The position numbers were made by a program, and so were the translations under genes. Positions 35,931 through 48,727 of a DNA stretch of 64,000 bases are shown here, in pieces. The stretch covers positions 161,433,983 to 161,497,982 of the forward strand of contig CM038216.1 of the NCBI GenBank assembly GCA_021442155.1, in the 5' to 3' direction. Every line of letters begins with the position of its first letter. Position 1 is the stretch's first letter. The stretch comes from Cymbidium sinense (Eukaryota; Streptophyta; Magnoliopsida; Asparagales; Orchidaceae). The notes under the pieces were generated by a model. It was not told the DNA's origin, made no database searches, and saw nothing but the letters and a program-made list of their open reading frames with translations.

Positions 35931-36900
35931 AGTTTGATTGAGTTTAAAGACTGCTTTGCATGGAGATATGAAGAGATGTCCAGATTATTTCCTGATATAG
36001 TGGTCCACAAGCTAGTAATATACCCTTACGCTAACCCTATCAAGCAAGCTCCTAGATGCATACGATTAGAAATTGAACAACAGGTCATTTTTGAAATCAA
36101 GAAATTGATCGATGCTGGTTTTATCAGGGAAGAAAAATACCCTACTTGGTTAGCCAGTGTCATCCCAATTAAAAAAAAGAATGGTCAAATTTGCATATGT
36201 GTTGATTTCACAGACTTAAACAAGGCATGTCCTAAGGATGAATTTCCTCTTTCAATACTAGAATTGATGGTGGACATTGCCTCATCTCATGCAGTCTTCT
36301 CCTTCATGGATGGGTCATCTGGCTACAACCAAATCAAGATAAGAGATGATGAAAGAAACATACAAATCGATCGAGAATCTATCATTTTAAGGTCATGCAT
36401 TTCAGCTTTAAAAACACTGGTGCTACATACCAGTGGGCCAAGACTCAGATCTTCAACGAACTCATCCATCATGAAGTTGAGTGCTATGTTGATGATCTAG
36501 TAGTCAAAAGCAAAGAAAAGGAAGTCCATCTCTTTGACTTGAGAGTAGTTTTCTAATGGTTAAGATAATATATCCTTAAAATGAACCCCTTGAAGTGTGC
36601 ATTCGGAGTAGCTTCAGGGAAGTTTCTTGGATTTGTTGTCCAACATCGAGGAATAGAGATAGACCCAAAAAAGATCAAAGCTATCTTAGAAATGTCACCC
36701 CCTAAAAGTTTAACCCAACTCAGATCGTTCCAAGGGCCGTAGGCATATCTAAGACACTTTATCTCCAACCTATCGAGGAGGTGCAACCCATTTTTAGCAC
36801 TTATCAAAAAGGATGCCAAGTTCAAGTGGGATGATAAGTGCCACAATACCTTTGAAGATATAAAGCAATATTTGGTGAAACCGCCAGTTTTAGTAACCCT
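35931..36900 (+). pseudogene. pol: Degenerate Tat-lineage reverse transcriptase (plus copy)
   Basis: The RT copies element RNA to DNA. The frame open from 35934 to 36500 carries FKDCFAWRYEEM, then LIDAGFIREEKYPTWLASV, then VDFTDLNKACPKDEFPL and FSFMDGSSGYNQI, a strong match to Ty3/gypsy RT of the Tat lineage. A frameshift between about 36350 and 36400 moves the rest into another frame, where NTGATYQWAKTQIFNELIHH and the catalytic YVDD (36485-36496) are found. Thumb and connection follow to about 36900: MNPLKCAFGVASGKFLGF, PPKSLTQLRSFQG and NPFLALIKKDAKFKWDD. The YVDD is intact but the frame is broken, so no active enzyme is expected. Confidence 0.93.
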
Positions 36901-37300
36901 TATCCCGGGCAGGTAGTTGATCCTCTACACTACTGCATTGGATGACTCCCTGGGCGCTTTGTTGGTCCAAGCCAACGATGAAGGGAAGGAGAGAGCTCTC
37001 TGCTACCTTAGCCATCCTCTGATCCCTGCTAAAGTGAACTACTCGCCTATTGAGAAACATTACGTGGCTTTAATCTTCACATTTCAAAAGCTACGCCACT
37101 ATAGGCTTTCTCATAAGGTGAACTTGATTTCAAGGATCAATCCACTGTAGTATCTCATGACACGGCCGATGTTATTCGGACGGTTGACACATTGGTCCAT
37201 GATGCTCTTGCAGTTTGATATTACATTTGTACCCCTCAGTGCGGTGAATGGTTAGGCACTAGCAGATTTTCTAGCAGCACACCCACTTCTTGTTGATTTA
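36900..37300 (+). pseudogene. pol: First RNase H domain (plus copy)
   Basis: The frame 36917-37150 reads LYTTALDDSLGALLVQANDE, then ALCYLSHPLIPAKVNYSPIE and KHYVALIFTFQKLRHY. This is the RNase H that follows RT in all Ty3/gypsy elements and removes the RNA strand. It continues past a stop as PMLFGRLTHWSMMLLQFDI, ending with ALADFLAAHP near 37258-37287. Stops include one just before ALADF. Confidence 0.88.
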
Positions 37301-37339
37301 TCTCTTAGTGATGATCTCCTTGATGAACAAATCATGAAC

Positions 37340-37810
37340 TTAGGGGAGGTTGACAACCACCATTGGGAGATGTATTTTGATGGTGTGGCTTCCTTTTATA
37401 AAGGAGAAGAACCATGATCTACTCTTCTGGTAAGCGGTAGGTGAATTCTCTTAACTCCGCCACTGAATGATGAGATTCTCATACTATCTCTCCAATCCAT
37501 GCAACAATAATGAATCGAGTATGAGGCTTTGATTGGTCTAGAGTTAGCTATTATAGTGTGTGTCAAGAGCATCAACATCTATAGGGATTCTCAGTTGGTC
37601 ATCAACTAGATTACTGGATCCTATAAGGTTCTAAAACCTAATCTTCATCATTACCATGAGTACACCATGAAGCTATTGACCCAGATCTGTAAGGTCACTA
37701 TCTACAAGGTCCCTAGTGGAGAGAATGCAGTAGCATATGCTTTGGCAAAACTTGCCAAGGAATTTGCATGTCTGGAAGATGAGTTCATTCCAATAAAGTT
37801 CCAAAATAGA
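37340..37810 (+). pseudogene. pol: Second RNase H domain (aRNH), Tat-lineage hallmark
   Basis: A second RNase H follows the first. HHWEMYFDGVAS near 37360-37390 has the first aspartate. IEYEALIGLELAI near 37515 has the glutamate. NIYRDSQLVIN near 37575 has the second aspartate, with GDS changed to RDS. AYALAKLAKEFA near 37735 has lost the last aspartate (ADALAKLA in the minus copy). A second, archaeal-type RNase H between the first RNase H and integrase is a known mark of the Tat lineage of plant Ty3/gypsy elements. Frames are broken in several places. Confidence 0.85.
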
Positions 37811-39200
37811 TAAGTCTTATCCCTTATTGATGTTGAACTCATCTTGAAGGGGATATTATCATTACCAGAGAAGATGATGAGACATATTGGAGGAAGCCAT
37901 TCATAGATTCCAAGAACATAGGCAAACTACCTCAAGAGAAATCACAATCCCATCAGGTGAAATAGAGAGCTCTCTCCTATGGTCTCGTAGATGGCACCTT
38001 GTACCGATGGTCTTTCGATCAAATGTGGTTACGCTGTTTAGAGAAACATGAAGCCCGTAGGACCAAGACTGAGCTACATTCAGGTCTATACGGAGCGCAC
38101 TAATCCAGTTCGAAGATGAAAACAAAGATCAAGAGACTAGGATATTACTGGCCTTTGATGGTTACAGACTACATGAATGTGGCTAAGAGATGTCATCAGT
38201 GTCAGGTACACGGTATAGTCCTACATGAATCACCCAACATTCTACATCCTACATTGGCCTCATGACCATTCGAGTGTTGGGGCACTGACATAGTGGGTCC
38301 TATCAATTCTCCTTCTTCCAAGGGTCATCGGTTCATCTTAGCTGCCACCGATTACTTTTCTAAGTGGGCGAAGGCAATCCCACTCAGAGAGGTCACAGCA
38401 CAACATGCGCTTTAGTTTTTTCAGGAACCATATCATATATAGGTTTGGGGTGCCTCGATGAATTATATTTGATAATGGTACTACATTCAAAAGCACCAAG
38501 ATCAATAGCTTCGCCAGAAGGCATAATATAGATTAGAGATACTCTACCATCTATTATCCCAGGGCAAATGGCTTAGCCAAAGTATTCAACAAAACTCTTA
38601 TCCAAATACTAAAGAAGATACTCGATGACAATAAGTGACTATGGCATGAGCAGTTGGTTGAAGCTTTGTGGGAATGCCACACAACATACATAACTCTAAC
38701 TCAATCTACCTCGTTCTCCTTAGTGTATGGGCCTACAGTCGTTCTACCTTGAAAAGTTCAACTCCCATCACTAAGGATAGTAGTGGGTAGCAAAATCACT
38801 ACAGAGCATCATGCAAAGTTGTGAGTAGAAGAGCTCGATGGTTTCGAGGATAGACACCTATAGGCGTGCCAGAACCTTGAGTTGTACAAGGCCAAGATGA
38901 TTCAAGCTCATAACAAGCTGGTCTGCCCTAGAACTTTTCAAGTAGGAGAGCTCATCTTAGTTCTAAGGAGACCAATTATTGCTCATCGAAAGATGGGAGA
39001 TAAGTTTCAACCCACTTGTGAAGGCCATTTTGTCATAGAAAAATGTTATCAAGGAGGATCTTTTCAGCTTATTATTGATTGTAATGGGGTGTTAAATAAA
39101 GCATGTTTGAAAAAAATTATCAGAAAAAAATTTTATATTTCAATTCATCAAAATCTTCTCTTCATTAGTAGCATTGTTTGGTTGATTGCTAATCTGCCAT
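37811..39200 (+). pseudogene. pol: Degenerate integrase (plus copy)
   Basis: Integrase inserts the DNA copy into the genome. The zinc-binding end is seen as YYWPLM, MNVAKRCHQCQVHG with the two cysteines at 38191-38202. The core has WGTDIVGP (aspartate codon 38287-38289) and IIFDNGTTF (aspartate 38471-38473). The third catalytic position, 36 codons later at 38579-38581, is lysine (GLAKVFNKTL) where glutamate is expected. The C-terminal part is open at 38882-39202 with LYKAKMIQAHNKLVCPRTFQ, VGELILVLRRPI and KMGDKFQPTCEGHF. Stops occur throughout the core. Confidence 0.9.
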
Positions 39201-39720
39201 GACGTGTTTAGGATAGGTGTAAGAGAACCCAAGATGTATCTTATCCTTCTCTCACAACACAAACACAAATTAAACAAAATTCTCCAATGCTACTAGAATA
39301 GGTGTGAGAGAACCCAAGAGGCATTCTATTTCAACTATCACAACTAAGTTAAGTATAAGAGAACCCAAGCATCATCCTTTCTTAATGGGATCACAACTGC
39401 CATTTGTGGCACCATTTCATCAATTCCTCAATGCTATCAGAATAGGTGTGAGAGAACCCAAGAGGCATCCTATTTTGACTAGCATAATTAAGTTAGGTAT
39501 AAGAGAACCCAAGCGACATCCTTTCTTAGTGGGATCACAACTGTCATCCATGGCACCATTCCATCAATTCCCCAATGCTATTAGAATATGTGTGAGAGAA
39601 CTCAAGAGGTGTCCTATTTCGACTAGGTGGAATCCCAACTTTCGTTCATGGAACCATTTCATCAATTCCCCAACATGTTTAGGATAGGTGTAAGAGAACC
39701 CAAGAGGCATCATATTCCTT
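39201..39720 (+). repeat. 144-bp tandem repeat in the 3' region
   Basis: After the integrase end, a motif GTGTRAGAGAACCCAAGAGG (R is A or G) recurs together with CACCATTTCATCAATTCC and CAATGCTAT-type words at a period of 143-144 bp, about three units, with partial units on both sides (39205 and 39680). Because 144 is a multiple of three, the frame open at 39304-39687 stays open and translates as repeated REPKRHP and APFHQFPNAIRI phrases. I regard this as a by-product, not a gene. The minus-strand copy of the element has a single version of the seed motif near 58560-58600. Confidence 0.8.
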
Positions 39721-42250
39721 TTAACATAAACACAAATATTTTTTCCAAGGCTATTTTGATGTGGGAGCAAGCCCCTTGTGGTACTCACTCATTAGCTGCT
39801 CTAGGTCGGGCTGACATGCTACCTCACTAGTATATCATCCCAGTGGTCACTTGTTGGTCGGATGTGAGTCCCCGTGCTTGCTTCCTAACTTGACCATTGC
39901 AAATAGCTGAGCGCCTTGTTAGCTTGGTAGGATTCACTACGTAGCTACTAAGCTACCTCATGATTGACTTTATTTAAGAATATGTGAGTCTTCGCACTTT
40001 CTTCTTAAACTAATCATCATGTATTGACTAGGTCGAGAATATCTGAGGCTTAGGATAAGTCCCCTAGAGGCTCATTTCCTCTGGACTACTTTTGAGTTGA
40101 TATAAGTCCCCCAATGGCATTCACTTAGTAGTCGCCTTAGGTCGGATAACACCTATCGAGCCGAAGATAGACTATCTTAGAAATTAGTTTAACTATAGAA
40201 GGATCTGAGTCCCCGCGCTTTCTTCATAGGCTGATTATTGCAACCCGAGGGGCACCTTAGAGGTTGATGTTCGGTATGCTGACAGCGACTCACCCAGTGA
40301 ATACACCACTCTTGGCAGATGTGAGTCCCCATGCTTTTTCTTTGAGTTGGCCACCGAATACCTATAGATATTATCTTCTTCTGGGTGTTGGATAAAGCCC
40401 TTAGTGGCCCCTTCCCCTGTGGGCACTCTACTTGGATCATGTCCTTTGCGACCCCATTAAGACATTACCCGGGTTACTCTTAGATTAGACAGTCCCCCTT
40501 TCCTAGTAGCCACCCTTGTGGTTGGAGAATTTACTCAGCGAATGCACTAATTCTTCCTTGGTTCTGAGATATGTTTGGGCTGATATAAACTCCTTCTCAG
40601 TGTGATCCCTCGCAAACTAACAGGGTCTATGATAAATAAATAAACAAATAAAATAAACAATATATTCACTTGTGGATTAAGAATTCAAGCCCCCAGTGGC
40701 CCCTTTCCCAAGCAGACATCCTATCTTTAGGGCAGTGTCAGTAGAACTCTCTATAAGAATTGCCTGACTACTTGAGTTGAGATATGTCCTCAGGTCGACA
40801 CTCTCTCCGTAGTTTCCCTTAGTTTAGTTTTTTTAGTTTTATTAATTATTACTAGTTTGTTTAGTTATTTATTATTAGTTTTTTAGTTTAGTTAGCTATT
40901 AGTTAGTTATTTATTATTTAGATTGGTCGCTCAATATGTTTTCCACAAATTGGTTTCCCCGGCAGTCATTTCGCTTTGGAAGATGTAAGCCAACGATGCA
41001 TTCTTTCTAGCATGATTGTCACAAACTGACGAGTAGCCCTAGGTCAGGTTGACATATTACCTCAATAATACGTCTCCCTAGTGGTCTTTTGTAGTGGAAG
41101 ATGTGAGTCCCCGTGCTTTTTTCCCTGAATTGATCATTGCAAACCGAAAGTCACTCCTTTGGTTGGATAATTCTCCCCTTGTCCAAAAAACTACTCCCTT
41201 TGGTTTAGTAAATCTGAGATAGGTCTAGGCTGATATAAGCTCCTTCCCAGTATGATCCCTCATAAACCAATGAAATCCATCAAAATAATTAAAAAATGAA
41301 ATTAATCTTGACTATCTTTGAGCTGATTTAAGTCCCCTAGTGGCATTCACTAAGTAGTCAGCCCTAGGTCGGGTTTGATTTATTGCACAAGCAACTGATC
41401 ACCCTAGTGGTTCCTTATTTTGGAAGATGTGAGTCCCCGTGCTTTCTTCCTAACCTAAATACTGCAAATTGAAAGGCAACCCCTTTGGTTGGATAACCCT
41501 ACTATGTGGTTAGTAGACTATCCCTTTGAATTGGTAAATTTGAATGTAGATCAAGGCCAACACGATCCCTTCTCAGTGCAGTCCATTTGAAACCACAAAA
41601 ATAATTAAAAAAATTGAAATTAATCTTGACTATCTTTGAGCTGATTTAAGTCCCCCAGCGACATTCACTCAATAGTCAGCTCTAGGTCGGGCTTGATTTA
41701 TTGCACAAGCAACCGATCACCCCAGTGGTTCCTTATTTTGGAAGATGTGAGTTTCCATACTTTCTTCTTAAACTTGATCATTGCAAACCAAAAGTCACCC
41801 CTTTGGTTGGACAATTTTACTATTTGGTTGGTAGATTACTCCTTTGGATTGGTAAATCTAATGTAGATCAAGGCCAATATGACCCCTATCTAGTGCAGTT
41901 CATCGCAAACCAATGGAATCCATCAAATAATAAAAATGAAATTAATCTCGACTATCTTTGAACTGATTTAAGTCCCCAGGAGCATTCACTCAGTAGTCAG
42001 CCTTAGGTCAGGTTGACATGTTACCTTGCTAATATGTCACCCTAGTGGTCTTTTATTCAGGAAGATGTGATTCTCCATGATTTTTTCCTTGAATTAACCA
42101 TTGCAGATCAAAAGGCAACCCCTTTGGTTGGATAGTTTTACCACGTGGTTGGTAGACTACTCCTTTGGATTGGTAAATTTGATATAGATCAAGGCCAACA
42201 TGGCCCCTACTCAGTGCAATCCATCACAAACCAACATGATTCATCTCAAA
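39721..42250 (+). repeat. Tandem ~320-bp units of the element's 3' region
   Basis: Words such as GATGTGAGTCCCCGTGCTTT recur at about 39862, 39985 (altered), 40203, 40318, 41098, 41426, 41741 and 42062. The last four are regularly spaced at 315-328 bp. Each full unit also has CTTTGAGCTGATTTAAGTCC, a CATTCACTCAGTAGTC word, CCTAGGTCGGG, CCCAGTGGT and CCTTTGGTTGGAT. Earlier units are rearranged or partial. The same family makes up the 3' region of the minus-strand copy (56.7-58.5 kb). Short open frames here, for example 41701-41961 on plus and 40189-40440 on minus, are not conserved. Confidence 0.8.
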
Positions 42251-42858
42251 AATACAAAATCTAAAAATCTAAAAAAAACAAATTCAACTCTCCTCCCTAG
42301 TGGAGTCAAACTAAACAAATAAAACAAAACCAACCAACCTCCCTCAATGGAGTTAAATCAAAATAAAGCCAACCAATCTTTATCAACAAATTCCTTAATG
42401 CTGCTAAATCAAACTCCACAATGGATCCCAAATTCTAATCCCTCAGTGGATTTTACAACCTCTTCTCCCTAATGGATGACTTGAACTTGCTCCCCTAGTG
42501 GAGAGTTCACATTTTCATTCCCAGTGGAGCACCGAATCATAAATCAACAAATCAAATCAAACTTCTCCCTAGAGATGCAAATCAAATAAAACCTCTCATC
42601 CTATAGTGGATGACTTGAACTGTTCCTTTAGTGGAAGGTTCACATCTTAATCCCTAGTGGATTTCCCTTCACTCTCTTATGTTTTTGGCATGAGTAGAGT
42701 CACATTACACCAAGCTATTGATTCCTTTTACACCTCTGATTTGGGAGTAGATCATTTCTATTAGTTCTTATGATCGTTCAGACGTTGTTGATCATCTCAA
42801 TCAACAACAATACGTGCGGTATGCCTTGTCAGTCACACCACACCTATTGGGCACCCTT
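42251..42858 (+). other. End of the 3' region before LTR2
   Basis: No gene. Short phrases CCCTAGTGGA or CCCAGTGGA followed by GACTT or GTTCAC recur irregularly. The last 150 bp, with GATCATCTCAATCAACAAC and CACACCACACCTATTGGGCA, matches the minus-strand copy next to R2 (revcomp of about 56014-56090). A standard polypurine tract is not obvious directly before the TG of LTR2. Confidence 0.6.
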
Positions 42859-43979
42859 TGTTGACCTCATTTTTAGAATGAGCTCTCAACTTCTCTATCT
42901 TAGGCATAGGACTCCTTTTAGACACTAAAAGTTCCTTAGTCATAAGACACTTCTAGTGATTAGGTGAACACTTAACCTAACCCTAGAGACTTAGAAGAGT
43001 TAGCCATAGGAATAGGTTATTCCTTAGGGGTATTAGGAAAACTTGCCTACCCTATAGCTTGAACCAAATCCTTACTTCATTCTTTCAAATTAAACTTTAA
43101 ATTCAAATCAACTTCAAATTCAAATCAACTTCAATTCAAATCAATTCCAAATCAAACCTTAAATCAATTCCAACCAATTGATTTTCTCAAATCATCAAAT
43201 CAATTCCAAATCAAATCTTAAATCAATTCCAACTCGATTGATTTTCTCAAATCATAAATAAATTCTAAAATCCAAATCATGAATCAAACCTTAAATGATT
43301 GAAATCCAAAATTCAATCTTAAACCCTTTTGATTTCATCTTATGAACTTAGCTCAAATCAAATTCAAATCACTCCAAATGCAAAAGATTTTCTCATAACT
43401 CATCTAAATTCTCATTTATATTCAGAAATATAAATAAAATATAAATTCAAATAACCAAAACTAAATCCAAAACTCAAATCCAAATCCAACCAAAATCCAA
43501 CCTATGCCCTTTCAAGTCAAATTCTTGAACTTAACCAAATCATCCTCAAATCAATTCAAACCTTTGAATTTTCTCTCCAAACAATCAATCCTTCAATCAC
43601 AAACCAAATATGAACATAAACTTCAATCATCAAACCAAAATCAAACTAACCCAAGTCAAACCCATGTTTAACCTTTTGACTTGAAATTATCAAATGAATA
43701 AAAAACCATTTGACTCCAAATCACATGCAATTGGATTTATATTTCAATCATTAGTTCATATGTAAGTTCAACCAAACTTGAATCAAGCCTTGATCAAGCC
43801 AATTGATTCATTTAGGCTCATTTGACCCAAAGTGACCTAAGGCACTTTTGCAAATTCTAATCCTACCCAAATTGGATTAAACTACCCACCTAAGCTCACA
43901 TTGTGAGCAATCATCTTAGGATGATCAATCACTCAAATTGGGTCAAATTAGGTCAAACCCCATGTTTGACTAAGTCAAC

Positions 43980-44640
43980 ATTTGACCCAAAGGAAACCTA
44001 AACTAGTCAAAATCTATCATAGGCCAAATTGATTGAAACCATTGATCTAGACCCATTCTAAATCAATGTTTGAACTTGACCAAGTCATCATTTGAGCCAA
44101 ACCTAGCCCATTTGGCCACTTGACCCAAGTTGACCTAATTTGACCTAAAAAGTCAAAATGGGTCAAATCTTGATCTAAGCCAACTTGATTGCAACCAATG
44201 GGTTAAATTCATTCTAAGCCAACTTGATTGCAACCAATGGGTTAAATTCATTCTAAATTACTTGTTGAACTTGAACAAAGTCCCAATTAGCAAACTATAC
44301 CTAATCTAGCCCAATTGACCATGAACCCAACTTGACCTAAAAGGTTAAATCAACTTGAAACCAAACCAAACCAAAATTGATTGAAACCAAGCTTGCAATA
44401 TAGTTCAACTTGACCCATTTTACCTAAGTGAACTCAAATGAACCGAAACTAAATTGAACCAAACCAATGATACCAAAACATTTCAAATTGTCATATGAAC
44501 TTGACCCAACCCTTCGTTTGACCTAATTTGACCAATTGGTCAACTTGACCCAAGTTGACTCATTTTGACCTAATTGGTCAACTTGACTCAAGTTGACCAT
44601 TTTGACTTAAATGGGTCAACTTGAGCCAAATCATATCAAA
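43980..44640 (+). promoter_or_regulatory. Densest TTGAC[C/T] cluster, in LTR2
   Basis: Within about 44505-44640 alone I count nine TTGACC or TTGACT words on the plus strand and several GGTCAA on the same strand, alternating with CCAATTGG. This is the W-box core of plant WRKY transcription factors. The cluster lies about 1.1-1.8 kb into the LTR. That it drives transcription is inference. Confidence 0.4.
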
Positions 44641-47600
44641 TCAACTCCAAATTTCTTGAAGTTTGGTCCACCCCATTTTTGAAACATTTAAAATTTGCCC
44701 AAATCAAAACCAAAGCCAAATGGCCATTTTACCCTTGGGTCCAAGGCTAACCTATGGCCAAATTCACCTGGAATTTGGCTAATTCCTTTTCATGGCCACA
44801 TGGCATCCTCCTAGTGGACCAAATGGACACTAAGAGAGGTGGTGCACATGACCCAATGGGTTTGGGTCAGCCATGACCCAACCCAAGGCTAAATCGACCC
44901 CTTCAACAAAAATTCTCCAATTGGAACACCTCCCACACTCACCTAGCACATGTGCACCTCCTCTGTTCCACTCCTCTGCCAAAACTGAAGCACATGGCAC
45001 TTCTAACATCCAAAACACCCATTCAATCTGGGTAATTTAATCAAAGTGGAAGAATAAGCTTCGACCATCCAATCTAAGTATGGGGAGATATACTCCCCCT
45101 CATTTCCACTCAAACCAAGACCCTTGCATTTGATTGAGCCCTTGGATCAAAGGCAAGCTTCTCCAAGCTTCTCCATGGATTTCCAAGCTCTCTCTAATTT
45201 CCCTCTCTCAGAACCAATTCTTAACCAAAGTCCAATTCACTTTGCAAGCACCTTCAAGGAGGGAAGTCGAGCTCACCCAAAGAAAATTCCAAGCATCCAA
45301 GCCATGAGAAGGGTGACCTAGACCAAAGCTGCAAGCCATTGGAGAAAGCCTTGGTCAATTAGAAGATCCACTTCATCTCAAGGCTTTAAACTTTCAACAG
45401 GGCTTCGTCTCCACTAGATGAAGCTAACTCAACCATTGGAAGTGCCGGTGATAGCCTCCGGCGAGATATGCATCAAAACTGAGCTCCCATTGAAAATTGC
45501 TTGGTCTTTTGTAAAGAGAATTATAATCCCATTGAAATTCAATTGTTGGATGTCTTTCTCTATGCTTCTAGATGGTGTTGGTTGAATCCTAGCCTAATCC
45601 CTGGTCAAGGAGCCTGGATCAAGCCATGGAGGATGGACGGTCTCCGTCTCCCACAGGCAAAGGAAGGGATGAAATATTGACCATCCATCCCACGTGTTTT
45701 GGATGGATGGTCCTGATTAAATCATTTAGATCTGATGATTAAACCCCTTTGAAACTGTGGGCTTAATCCCATCCGTCCGATCCTTGATCGGACGGAAAGC
45801 GCGTAGCGTCAGCCGGATGCGATTGATAACTTAAATAATCAATCAATCCATGGAAAGAGCGATGCGTCAACAACCACGTGGGGATGATTAGTTAATTAAT
45901 TCAGGCTATTTAATTAGCCCTTAAATATTGAAACTTCTTAAAATTATAATTAACTATAGAAAAATCAGAAAAATATAAATGATAGTTCATTTTAAAGATA
46001 ATTCAGAGGTGAATCCAATAAAATTATTTCTAATTGATTTTGAATAGTGGATTTTCCTTAGTTAAGGTTTAATTAAAAATCTAATAACCTTAATTACTCT
46101 CAGATTACTTCATTAATTAGTTCTAAGTTTTTCAGACATATTTAGTGGGATGACTTCTGCCTCTAATTTTCTTGGGATTTATTAATGAGTTAATTAAAAA
46201 ATATAATTAATGAACCCTTAATCACTCTTTAATGAAATTAAGGGTAATTAAGCACATGAATAATGATCTATTCCATTAATTGAGATAATTAAACATTGGT
46301 TAAGTGAGTGGGACGTTTATGGAATGGGTTTGGGATATTTTTCCTAAGTTATTCTCTAAGCCCCTTTTCTTCCTTAATCCAAACATAATTAAGGATTAAT
46401 CCACTAATGATTTGCTTAATTAGTCTAATCAAACTTTCAAAATCAATCTGAACTTAATCAATCTTTTGTTGGGTAGATACATAGGTGTTCAATAACTTAA
46501 GTGGCTTCAAAGGAAATTATATCCAACTCACATGTGTGGGAAGGTTATAAAAGTACTTAATTAAACCCTTTAGCTTAATTAATCACTAATTATGAGCCAA
46601 TTGCATTAGGCCCCTTTCTTTCTTAGGTGCATTTCTGATTTAAATTCCATGTGGTTGCAAATCATATGTTGGCTCATAATTGTTAGGTTAATTATGTTAA
46701 AGTGGTGCGTAAGGTAATTAATGGATTTAATTCACACCTTAACCTAACAAAATATAAATCAATCTAATTGTGCTAAAATTAAACTAAATTGATTCACACA
46801 TGGGGAAATGGGTTAGGACCAAACTCTTTCTCTAAATCATTTTCAAATCAAATCCAAAAAATAAAATAAAAATCTCTTTAAATAATTTTGATTCACTTTA
46901 AATGATCTTATTTTATAGGATTGTCTTTAGGAATTAATTAGAGTGAATGAAGTTACATGCTTACATGACTTTATTTCTTTCCTAACATGCTAAATGTTGT
47001 ATGCCATATGAAATCATGCATTCATATCTTTTGAAAAATAAATTAAAATCCATGTTTTCTTTATGTCAAATTGCATGTTTGGCTAAAGTAAGAAAATGAG
47101 TGGCTATTATCACTATTAAATAAAAAAATTTCTTTTTAAAAATCTATAAATTAAAGGTTACAAATGAAGGTATGCTACTTATAAAATACTTATAATCTTG
47201 CATGTGATTATAGCATAAAAATGTGCATTATGTGATCTTCTTCTTTCCTCTTACCATAAATTTGAATAGGATTTTCAAAAGTGTATAGTTCATTAGAAAA
47301 GAACATAACACTTGCTTAAATCCATCCCTATCCACTTCTATGTTATCACTTAAGAATGACCTTCACATTTACACATGTAAATTGCATAACCAAATCAAGC
47401 ACAAAAATCTTTTGCATGACTCTTCTTCCATTCATTTCTTTTTGTACATGCACATGTATTTAAGAAAAGTCATATAGTAGTCTGGACATCCTGGGATTGT
47501 GAGGCTTTAAGTAGCTCAAAGAAGGTCTTGTACCTTATACCCTTGGTGTAGAAAATAATGGTACCATGCTCACTTATATCTTTCATATATGTAAATGTGC

Positions 47601-48647
47601 ATTTGATTAATGGGTAAAGGAGTCCCTCTTTTCTACTTAATAAAAACATGCATTCATGAAATATCTAAATTTTCCTATACAACATCTCTTAGCATTCATC
47701 ATCAAAGTGTGCTAAAGTTTGCATTTGCATGTTTAGATATGCTTAGGAATCATTCATATGAAAGATATACATGTTGGAAAGAAATAAAGGATTATGTGTT
47801 ATGTGATAGTAATTCACCTTAATTAATCTTAAAATGCCTTTCTTATTTGAATAGGTTTATTTAGAAAATCTAAACTTAGGACTAATTAAAACACATAATA
47901 AAATATTCACTAAAGAAAAATCATTAATGAATCTACCTTAGAAATTACTTAAGGTAGGGATGAAAGAGAAATTCTCTTCTCTTTTCCTCTCTTTACAACA
48001 CTTATTAATTAAGTGTTGGTTCATTCAAACCAAATCAAATAATCAAATAAAATCAACAAATCAACTAAATCACTTAAATGAAACCTCTAAGTTGAAACCT
48101 CTCACTTAGAAAACTTCAACCTTAAAGCCTAGCAACAACATGCCACAAGCCTTAAATTACACATTAGCTAAGTCACCATTTCTAGTCCTATGTTAGGGCG
48201 GTGCATGGTTTGATGTCTGATTTTATTTTATGATGTAATGTTTTATCTAGATGTTATGGTGTATGTGCATAGACTAGATGATAGGATGATCTTAGTCTAA
48301 TCATTATTTTCTATAGGGGGTTGTGCTTAAGGGGAGCTCTAATAAAAGTATAAATGCTTTTGTTGTGCAAGTTACTTATACCCCTAAGCATAATCCAAAC
48401 TAAGATAGGTGGACTTGGTTACCCATTTATGGGGTGCTAAGTCCAACTTATTTGTATACATGCCTAGGTTGTGTGGTATGTTTAGCTAATCTCTATTTTC
48501 TAGGTTTTAGTTAGATTTACTTTTCCCATTTTCATGTAATTTTATAATTAAGATTTAGAATAAATGTTATGGGGGATTAGGATGAACATTGGTCATAAGA
48601 CCAAGTCTTATGTACCATGTGAAGCTTTGGAGCAACCACATTCCAAC

Positions 48648-48727
48648 CAACCAAAAGAAAGAAGAAATGAAGAAAAGAAATAAAATAAAGAAAGAAGAAA
48701 AGAAGAATGAAGAATGAAGACCCCCAT
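48648..48727 (+). repeat. Purine tract ending GACCCCCATA, shared by the LTRs
   Basis: An A and G run of about 70 bp stops at GACCCCCATAACATG. LTR1 has a shorter one at 19935-19985 ending GACCCCCATAG. R has the complementary pyrimidine tract at 27655-27725 next to TTATGGGGGTC. R2 has a reduced one at 50410-50460. The position is conserved, so it is part of the family's LTR. Confidence 0.65.

Noticed and set aside
39304..39687. Open frame of 127 codons with repeated REPKRHP phrases
   Set aside because: It stays open because the repeat period is 143-144 bp. It lacks a family match, lies in the non-coding 3' region and is not present in the other copy.
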